A DNA stretch of 35,575 nt, from positions 1 to 35,575 of the forward strand of contig JACPHN010000072.1 of the NCBI GenBank assembly GCA_016188575.1, written 5' to 3'. The stretch comes from Candidatus Schekmanbacteria bacterium. Its GTDB lineage: Bacteria > CSSED10-310 > JACPHN01. Positions 16,801 through 24,400 of this stretch are shown here, piece after piece. Every line of letters starts with the position of its first letter. Within the stretch, counting starts at the first letter, position 1. The translations under genes were made by a program, and so were the position numbers. The notes beneath the pieces are model-generated. The model was given only the letters and a program-made list of their open reading frames with translations. It did not search any database and was not told the origin of the DNA.

Positions 16801-18430
16801 CGTTGTTGGTCACAGTTATGGTGTATTGCAGCTTTTCGCCTGCCGTTACCGGGTCGGGAGCGTCGGCGACGGTGACTTCGAGGTCCGCGCTCGAACCCGT
16901 CGTGGTCGTGACCGTGACGTCGTTGTCCGACGTGTCGGATTCCGTCGGCGTGGTTACGCTCGCGGCGACCGAAAGCACCGTGTCCTGAGGAACGTCGGAG
17001 CTGACAGTGCCGTCGATATCGATGGTCTGCGACTGGCCCGCCGCGATGGACGACCACTGGCAGATGACCTCGTCACCGCTCAGGGCGCACGCTCCTTGCG
17101 GGGTCACGGCGTCGAGCTGAACGCCCGGGGGCACGTCGCTCCGGTAGACGACGCTGGCGGCATCGGAGGGGCCGTCGTTGGAAACCTCGAAGGTCCAACT
17201 GATCGCATTCGCGGCGACGACCGAGGTCGTCCAGCTCTCCGCGGCCAGAACCAGGTCGGACTGCCGCAACACCGTCGTGTTTTCGGATCGCGCGTCGCTC
17301 CCGTCGGGGTCGTAGCTCGGGCTGCCCGTCAGCGTGGCGTTCGTGGCGACAACCGAATTGTGTGCCACGGAGCTGGCGACGGCCGCGGTGATGCTCGCGG
17401 TCAGTTGCGTCCCGCTGGTCAACGCGCCAAGCGCGCAGGTAACCACCTGCGCGGCGACCGAGCACGCGGTCTGGCCGACCACAGCGGTCGTGGCGGTGAG
17501 GCCGGAAGGCAGCACAATCTGAAGCTGCGCCGCGCCCGAATCCGACGGTCCACGGTTGATGGCCGTCACAGAAAGGCTCAGGTTGGCGCCGGCAACGACC
17601 GGATCGGGGGTGTCGAGCCCGCTCTGGCCGAGCGTGATCGGGTCGACGATGTCGAGGTCGGCCTGCCGGTTCACGGTCACGGCCACGTTGGCGCTGTCGT
17701 CCGTGGCGTCAATGTCCGTCGTGTCGGCGCTGTGCGTGGTGGCCGCGGTCGCCGACAGCTCGGAACCGTTCGCGATCGATGCGGCGGTATGAACGGTGAT
17801 GCTCACCGCGGAGCTGCCGCTCGCCGCGATCTGGCCGAGGGCGCAGGTGACGATCCCGCCGGTTTCGCTGCACACCGCCGGAGTGGCGCTGGCGAACGTG
17901 AAGCCCCCGGCGAGCCCCATGGTGAAGCCGGCCGTGGGCTCGACGGCCGGGCCGGCGTTGCTCACCGTCACCGAATAGACCAGGTCGTTGCCGGCCAGCA
18001 CCGGGTTGGGCAGCACCGTGAAACTGCTGACCGACAGATCCACGTCATCAAAGTTGGTGTCCAGATCGAGCTGTTGGGCGCTCCCGCGGTCGCTGAGGAG
18101 CGCGACGCTGGCGAGGACGCCGTCGAGGTAGAACCGCAACAGATCGCCAGGTCGAGCCGTCCCGTCCGCCTGGGGCTCGACGCTGTCGATGGGGACGAAC
18201 AGGCCATATTGCGTTCCGTAGTCGGGTTTCGACCCCATCGCATACGAAGCGACAGGCTCCGCGGAGCCTCCGTCGATGAGAACCGTTACCTCACCCGTAA
18301 AGACCGCGCCGTTGACCGTCGCGGCGCCCCAAAAGAGGCTTTCGGGCTCAGATACGAGGGCAGCCGCGGGTGAGGCGGTTGCCAGGAGCAGCGCGGCAGT
18401 AGCAGCGTAGCGAGTAGCGCGAGTCATCAT
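10799..18430 (-). CDS. Giant exported DUF11/beta-propeller/head-repeat protein, apparently a two-protein fusion
   Basis: A 2543-aa product. A signal peptide (about 1-24, ending ASPAAA) is followed by a series of DUF11 domains (from about 134 to 1490) with repeated NPVLAGNDLVYSVTVSNAGP-type strands. Two of these hold inserted propeller-like modules of about 225 aa at 571-797 and 1061-1286, which are duplicates. A Cys-rich region (1490-1730) leads to a sorting-type tail VPLGRPLALALGIAAVSAG plus RRR (1737-1761), immediately followed by KRRRRG and a signal-like helix AALMALMALLAAAVAG with VPVHA. After that come five 57-aa tandem repeats (about 1933-2167), a YLGTSDDEPLEM module, YadA-head-like GG-N-A repeats and a beta-rich end. 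I prefer the ATG at 18430 (G-run seven bases upstream); an in-frame ATG at 18448 overlaps the previous stop as TGATG. An internal ATG at 13165 could start a separate 788-aa protein. Confidence 0.85.
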   Translation of the reverse strand: MMTRATRYAATAALLLATASPAAALVSEPESLFWGAATVNGAVFTGEVTVLIDGGSAEPVASYAMGSKPDYGTQYGLFVPIDSVEPQADGTARPGDLLRFYLDGVLASVALLSDRGSAQQLDLDTNFDDVDLSVSSFTVLPNPVLAGNDLVYSVTVSNAGPAVEPTAGFTMGLAGGFTFASATPAVCSETGGIVTCALGQIAASGSSAVSITVHTAASIANGSELSATAATTHSADTTDIDATDDSANVAVTVNRQADLDIVDPITLGQSGLDTPDPVVAGANLSLSVTAINRGPSDSGAAQLQIVLPSGLTATTAVVGQTACSVAAQVVTCALGALTSGTQLTASITAAVASSVAHNSVVATNATLTGSPSYDPDGSDARSENTTVLRQSDLVLAAESWTTSVVAANAISWTFEVSNDGPSDAASVVYRSDVPPGVQLDAVTPQGACALSGDEVICQWSSIAAGQSQTIDIDGTVSSDVPQDTVLSVAASVTTPTESDTSDNDVTVTTTTGSSADLEVTVADAPDPVTAGEKLQYTITVTNNGPSRIAGVTLVDTLPAGLSYDSVSSQPQPVLYSIAQDLPKLYTVDASTGAVITSLDLTMAAETVVGGHGLAVHPLTGELWALLELDDQTGYELAVIDATTGLARRVGDTGDYFVALAFGADGTLYAMTDDSTFLAPAEQLFSLSTVDATPSGLVDVLTNAAGEALAFRSGNGRLYQLSGAASAGDDVFRSIDPETLQETLLSSGGSFDSPTALALTAADDFLLGDSAGRLYRMTTGGSASLIGYLLPTHVTGGLAYAGMAACSVNGQNITCGLGGMAAAQTLTLTLTAQVGVAVAGQVANSATAYAATADPDTSNNRDIQTTTTVNQPPDEPLVADLGVEAVSWTTDVVAASESGSLTWTFEVSNLGPDDAGAVELRGTLPPGVAFNNATPSSACALSGADVVCQYVSLANDSSQQVTITGTVSANVPDGETLSFTMTATTARDDATANNSATATTAVEAIADVVLTATDTPDPATAGEDLTYDVSISNSGPSRAAAVQLAATLATGVSFKSASTAQQSVLYSVARADGKLYVLDPETAERTSFVPIVVPGAVVAGGHGLATHPQTGELWALLELFGQTGYELVVLDSATGQARRIGNTADRYVALAFSEAGTLYAMTDQTTVSAPTERLFVISTSNATAAALTSLATSSAGEALAYRQSDHLLYQLSGETAGGTETFRAVNPGTFATTYVPITGSFQAPTAMTPGDDGELLLTDVGGNLYRLSAAGAVTAIGAISPAHVPGGIAFAPLPACTAAGQSVSCDLSGIGTGETIHIGLTVTVAEDAPSSVTSTFSTTAATQDSNATNNRNVSVATQTQAPTVEADLSLSVDTAVQRDTTGQVLAYAITVSNAGRSDADAVVLTAVLPAETYAEVLPEECAETSGNQVVCSWTSLASGQSASVELVARVADRTTSTFESDVSVTSDTPDPDLDNNAVHVSTNQASLCELMSGCFSWELVEGDMEADRTRVRFSWRLTNHCESPLAEAVFRFDPDGEIVAPADGSAYTSAGGATYTVAYVTTPRRGIVFRPQQTGISGGSSDTFVFHADAVRLFASTELRNSAETVGGGFGGFASGWSTCFPQSPTLSIAKAEACANYEVAEDMYRVSLSLTRHNWSEAYRYNIYRVEAGNPDPVLLTQTPLDPSSTGGPTMFEDAVLAGGASLPRYRFVPVELDNARQFDAAGYEIQAEEGCVVNQVPLGRPLALALGIAAVSAGMLARRRVQGQGKRRRRGAGLAALMALMALLAAAVAGPVPVHAAAAISYQGRLLDEDATPGGAAVSGVCDFRFSLHSALAGEGNQIGSTITSNNVSVTDGLFSVDLDFGASAFSGADRYLQISVQCEGDDDFSTLSPRQKLAMSPQAVYAGTAGAAGNVPWTGISGVPTGLADGDDDTTYTADGTSLSLSGTAFSVKSAGIDTAKLSGNPGTGTAGQLLGSSGSGGFSWADDKDTTYTADEATLSLSGTVFGVKAAGIGTTQLTGAPGWGTPGQLLAADGAGGFAWANDKDTTYTADENSLTLSGTIFGVKTAGVATDHLAGSPGLGTAGQILSADGSGGFSWTNDQDTTYTADETSVTLSGTAFGIKNAGVTAAKLGGSPGNGTAGQMLTASGTGGFAWETKRTADESSLTLSGGVYSIRTAGVTAAKLSGSPGNGTAGDVLASDGAGGFDWSASSDTLWSRAGNSGTVAGTDYLGTSDDEPLEMKVNGQTALRLEPGDASPNVIAGNSGNSAGTGVVGAAIGGGGLTSAEQVVTDDYGTVAGGRGNQAGNASGTASDAPDATVGGGRENTASATWTTVAGGWSNTANANGATVSGGQSNAASGQFNVVAGGATNTADGTTYATIGGGEQNAASQYYATVPGGLKAKADKYGQVAHASGAFASPGDAQTSSFVLRQTTTNGTAASMFLDGGSYRMTIPANTAWAVHAMVVASTQNANTTDGWELNGIIRNSGGATTATVSGTQIGSQSWSAALSADDANDALVITVTGAAATTIRWVAHVTTAEVTFP
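11930..12650 (-). repeat. 171-bp coding tandem repeat (57 residues), about five units
   Basis: On the plus strand the GTGTAGGT anchor occurs at 12114, 12285, 12456 and 12627, exactly 171 bp apart. A fifth unit towards 11943 has lost about 15 bases, keeping frame. Each unit encodes TADE-SLTLSGT-FGVK-AGV, then SPG-GTAGQ-L, then DG-GGF-W. The strict spacing with diverged sequence argues for an old expansion constrained by protein structure. Confidence 0.9.
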
Positions 18431-18447
18431 GGTCTTGCCCCCCTGCA

Positions 18448-21400
18448 TCAGTTGCCCGAATAGGCGTAGGTTTGGAAGTTGAGCTTGATATCGGTAATGC
18501 CTTCGCCCGTCCGGGCGCAGGTCGCTGCGGCCTCCTCGGCGTTTGCACAGGGACCTTCGATGAAGGTCTTGAGACCGGCTTCCTCGTCGGCAAGGAACGT
18601 GCCTCCCGGAATGATGAGCAGCCAGTTCTCGTTCCAAACCGATCGGCCGATGAGGCGGCTCTCGGCAGCCTCGGCCTCTTCGGACTCATCGTAGGCGCGG
18701 AACATCGGCGCGCGGCGGACGTCGCCCATGTTCCCTACCATGTTGTCGCTGGGCAGCCAGGCTGGCTGCGCGAGATCCGTCGGCCCCATGGCAAACGGCA
18801 CGGGCATGACCTGGTCGACGACGCGCCACAGCCGGACCGTGAAATCGTCAGCGCTCGGCGAGCGCAGCACGTCCGCACCGACCGGCACCAGGTAGATGCG
18901 GGGCGTATTCGACAGGCCGAGGGCGTTATAGTTGCCAAACCAGACCCCTACCGAGCGAATCTTCGTGGCGAAGTGCGTCGTATCGTAGGAGCTGTCGCCC
19001 GGTCCAAGCTCCTCGCCGAAAAAGTTCAGGCCGTAGGTCACGGTCGTATCGAACGGAATGACCAGGGCCGGCTGCGCTCCCGAATACTCCGGAGCGAACG
19101 GCCGACAATAACGGCGGAATTCCTTGATCTGCCAGAGATCGGGAACGTAGCTCGACTTGAGGGCCTCGACCCACTTTTCCTTCGAGTCCGGTCGAATGCG
19201 GAAGTGCTCTTCGCGAAGCGAGAAGCGGTTCGCTTCCGTCTGCGGGTTGTTGAACCCGAGTTGGGTCTTGAGCACGTCGAAGTTGGCCTTCATGATGCCC
19301 ATCACGCCGGCGAGGCCATTGCTACCCGGCATGGGCATCGGATCGCCACCCGAGCGGTCGGCGACGAGCTGTCCCAGGGCGCGGTGGCGAACGATGTCGG
19401 TGAGGAACTTGCGCCCGGCAGCCTCGTTGGTCCCGAGGAGATTCGTCTCGTAGTCAAACGCGGTCGCTGCCAGCCACGCAATGCGCGCCGTGGCGTCGAA
19501 TTGCGCCCGATATTTTTGCAAGGAGTCGTTGCGGAAGACTCGGAACGCCATGTCCTGATAACGGTAGGCCTGGACTTTCGCCGCGGTCTTGCGCCTGAAG
19601 GCGACAAGCTCCTGCTGTAGGCGGAAGCCTTCCGCCAGCTTGGCATTGAAGTCTCGCTTGAGCTGTTCCAGCTCCTCCGTCATCGTGAAGATCTTGGTCC
19701 GCGCGGCGGATTCGGTCCGCAGCATGCTCGTGAGCTCCGCCAGGCTCTGCTTGAGCTCGAAATCGGAAGTCTTGTAGTCGATCTCGAGATCGGACTGAAT
19801 CGCCAGGTCCTCTTTCGCTAGGCCCATGGAGTTGCCGGCAACGTCAGCCACACCCTCGACTCCGCGAAGGACATTTTGGCCAACAGCGCTGGCCAGCTTG
19901 ATGGCCCCGCGCGCCACGGAGGTTGCGTCGGTGGCGAGCCCAACCACCTTGGGAATGCCTTCGGCAATGCTTTCAGCGTATTCCTTGGTCGCTTCTCGCA
20001 CATGAGTCGCCGCAACCTTGACGCCATAAGCGACGCCGATAGCAACATTGAGGGACTTGTTTTTCTTGGCCCGACTGCTCTTGATTTCCAGCACGTCCGC
20101 GCTCAGATTGAATTGATCCTTGATCAAGTTTGCCTTGTCCCGCATGTCGTTCATGAGCGCCCCGTAGTTGCCGTCGATCGCTTCGGTCAGGTCGGCGCGC
20201 ATTCTGTACATGTCGGACATGATGCGCTGCAGCTCTCCGGGAGACTTGCGGACACTGCTACCCCAACTCTCCGGCTTCAGCACCGAGAAGTCGTCCAGCG
20301 ACACCCGATAGCTGATTGTGGCGTATGCCGACGACGCCGCGCCCTCGATCGCGTCCTGGCTGACGCCATCGTTGCCTGGAAAGAAGGTGCCGTCGGCCAT
20401 CGGTTTGAAGAAGCCCTGAATGTCCTGGTAATAGTCCGGCGTTGGCATCGACTCGCCGGTCAGACCGCTCCTGTCGACGATCATGTAGTGATAAATGTCA
20501 GGGCCATCGTAGCTGTCCGGGAAAGTGCCGTTGGAGCCGATGTCCGACGTGTAGGGAGTTCCAAAAATTTCGATCAATCTGTTCTTGTAATCCCGCTCCT
20601 GCTCCTGGACACCCTGCGTAAAGTCCTGAAGATCGTCCTGATTTTTCCGCAACATCTGGCTCGAGCTGTTGGCGTTGTTGAAGACGGAGGTACACGACCG
20701 GAGCGTAGTTAGAAAGCGCTGGTAGATTTGCTCGAAGTGGGTCTCGCCGCCGTCAACCGCGGCGGGATCGATGTCGAACGGTACCACGCCCTTCGCGAAC
20801 CCCAAGGGGTTGAGGCCCGCGCCGGCCTTGTCGACCTCGTTGATCAGCTCGTCGTGTTTCAACGCGATCTCGGCGATCTCGGCAACAGTGGTGCGGTCGA
20901 TCTTCTGAATGCCCGTACTGATAGTGTCCTTTTCGGGGATGACGGCGTTGGCGGTCAGCCAGTCGAAGTACGCACCTTGCGCCGCCCGCCGGCCCCACCC
21001 TTCGAGGCCCCACTCGCGCTTGACGTAGGCCGGCTGGCCGGTCGAGTCGAACATCAGGACCGTCTTCTCGTCGGGGTAGCCTTGCCACTGCAGCTTCGGA
21101 TCTTCCTCGTAGACCTGCTTGTAGACCAGATTGACGATGTGAGCGCCGGTGCGCGCCTTGTTGGCGGCCAGCGTGGCGAACTTGCGCTCGTCCAAGAAAT
21201 CCACGGGAACGGCGGTACCGGCCACGTTGATGCTTTCGGCGCGGGCCTGCCAGTTGAAGTTGGGATGCCGGAGCAGGTCATAGTAGGTCTTGATGCCGGT
21301 CAAGTAGTGGCCCCAGGCGTCGCCGTGGCCTTGCGGGTACATGATCGCGGCATCGCTTTCGTTGATGAAGCCGTCGCTGTTCCGGTCGAGCATGTTGTAG

Positions 21401-24400
21401 ATCTGCTGATAGGCGACCTCGCCCTCGCCGGTAGTGAAGTTCCAGACCAGGCGATTGTAGAGCGGCGACGCCGAGGTAACCCCGCGCGCGCTGTCGCGCC
21501 CGCGCAGCAGCTCGACTTCTTCCTCCAAGAGCGTGGAGACCTGGTTCATGAAAGCGAAGATCGATGGCGCCATGTTGCCGTAGGCAAGGCTGTCCGTCGA
21601 GAAGCCGATGGTCGGATCGAGCGCATCGGCAAAGGCTTCGTTGCCCAGTAGCGCGTAGAGATCCGCGATTCGGGAGGCGACCAGGAGCAAGGCTTGATTG
21701 GTCGCATCGTGGTCGCTCACCGCGGGAATGCCGTCGATCGACAGCATCTTGGCGCGTTTGAGAACCGTCGTGTACGACTCGATCAGGCCGATGCTGTTGA
21801 GATTCGACGCATCGCCGTTGAAGGCGATGTCCCCTTCGTAGCGCCGGCCGGCCTGCTCGATCATGCTCACGTAGGTTGCCGCCGCCGCCTTGTGAAAGTC
21901 GCTGTAGCGCGAGTCGAAAAGGTTGAGCCCCTTGATGACGCGTTTAACCCAGCCTTCGCCGAGCTTGGCGACCCGGTTGAGCACGGTGCTTCCCGGATTG
22001 CCCGCCCATGGGCTCCACTCCAGTTGCTCGGGGCATACGCCGGGGCCGGCTGCCGGCCCGCCGTAGAGCGGGTTGGTCTGGTAGCGAACGATGTAATCGC
22101 TGTCGGCGAGCGTGCGCAGGTTCGCGCCCCCGATCGTGAGCTCGACGCCCTCGTCGCCGCCGCCCTGGTAGAGCCACGGCGCCGGCACCGGGTCTTCCCC
22201 ATCGTCGGGGACCGCCCCCGCCTCTGTCGTGAACTTGGCGTACCACTCGAACGTCAGCGCCTCCACCAGGCCCGCGAAATCCGCCGAGTGGCGGAGCGTA
22301 AGCTGCTCATCGAAGACGTTATCCGAGGGGATGACCTGGATTTGGCCGCGGTAGACGCCGTCGCCGATGGCGTTGGCGTTGGTATCCTCACAGTCGACCT
22401 TGATGACGGTCAAGCTGACCGGGCTGGAGATACCGATCTCGTCGTTGAAAGCCAGCGTCAGGTAGCCGGTGCCGGTGGCCGTTCCGGCCGCCAGCGCCTT
22501 GTCCGACGAGCTGTTCAGGCCGTCGACGATCAGCGCGCCGTTATCATTCTTGTACCCGACATAGTATTTCTTGTCGATCGCGCTGTCGCCATTGAGGTCG
22601 ATCTGGTTCGGGTTGCGGGTCAGATCGTAGAGCGCGTCGACTGCCGCCTTGTAGTCGACGCAGTTACCGGCGCTCAGGCACGCACCCTTGAGCGCATCCC
22701 GCTCGCTGGCCGTCATGACATTGGGTAACAACAGCGGGTCGCCGGAAATGTAGTCGCCCGTGTTGTCAAAATGGCCTTTGAAGCCGAGAGCCTTCGCGAT
22801 TGGGTCATAGTAGACGCGAACGCGCAGCGCGTAGTTGAGCTTCACGCTCCCGTCGGCAGAGCCCTCGATCGTCGTCAGGCCGTCCTTGAGGTCCGTCTTG
22901 AGCTCCGAGAGCGGCAGCTCGTCGAGCGAAACCGTCCGCGCCGTCAGCGGTTCGTACAACGTCGCCAGGTGGGCGTCGGCGTTGGGTCCCGACGGGCTCT
23001 CGCCGTCGTACGCCACCTTGGCCGCTTGTTGATTCTTGATGTTCGGCAGACCCCGCTTCGGGGTCATCAAGGTCTCGCCGACAAGCAGCGTCGGGACGTC
23101 GGCGGGCCAGGTGATGGTGTAGGGGAAATTCACCGGGCTTGTCGGCGTCCCCGCGTAGTAGCTGAGCCACGGAACGCACTCCCCCGCGGACTTTTCCGCC
23201 ACGCCGTCGCCGTTCAGATCGTAGTAGAAGCCCGGCTGCAGGGGATAGTAGAAGTTGACCGTCAGAGCGCCCGCGGCCTTGGCCCAGGCCACGCCGTTGT
23301 GATCGATGTATTTCGGGTCGCCGCTCGCGTAGGTCTCCGTGCATGCGGACAAATAGGAAAGCGGCACGATCGGCTGCACCACCTTGCCGGCCTCGCCGGT
23401 AATCGGCCCGAGCGTCGGATACGTGGCGTTGGTCACGGCGACCTTGTAGACGTAGAACGCCCATTCGTCATCGGCCGTGCTGACAGTCGTCTTCGTGTCC
23501 CAATACTTGACGAGCACGTAGGGAAGCGAGGTAGCCTTGCCCATGGCGACGCTGCCGAGATCCTGGCGAATGGCCCAGACCACGCCATCGGATATGAAAG
23601 CGTGCTCCTCGTTGGGGTTGTAGCCAGGTTGGCCAGTATCGTCCTGGGAATAGATTTCGGGAGTCGGCTGTTGCGCAAAGTCGAGCGTCGGCTGACTGCC
23701 CATGGCGCTGCCGAGCTGGCTGGCGATGACGATCGAATAGACGCCCTGACCGGCTTCGTCCGGCCAATTGCAGGTGTATTGCACCGGTCGTGACGGCCAG
23801 GCGATATTCTTGGCGTTGCGCACGTACCAGACGACGACCATGGGGTCCTGCGGGCCCAGCATGTTGGAGTCGTACTTGTTCACCGGAAAGATTTCGCCCT
23901 CCCGTTTCGCGCGGTCGTGGATGGCGCCGTCATACCGCGAGGTGGCGAAGTACACGTAGCCGTTCTTCCCGTCCGGGTCGTTGTGCGAGTACGCCGAGCC
24001 TGTAAGGTTGCTGCCGATGACACACGCGTTGGCGTCAGTCGACAACACGCCGGACTGGTTCCAGGAGACGGTCTTGACGACTTCAAAGGCCAAGGACTCC
24101 ACGTTGACGTCGCCGAGGGTCCCGGCCGTATAATGGATTACTGTGTATCCGGCCTGCGTGCTCTTGAATTCTCCGCTCTCGACCTTCGCACCCGCGGTCG
24201 TGTATCCGACCTTGAGAAACTTGTAACTGACGCCCGTGCTTTCCGGAGAGGCCGGAGAGCTCAAAACGTGGATCTGTGGGCTGGCAGGCCAGACGCTGAC
24301 GCCGGTCTTGTCCACCGTTCCGGCACCCGAGGACGACGCCCACCGGATCGTCGCCGCCACGGGCGCGATGGTGTAGAGCTTGTCGTCGACGTTGCTCCAA

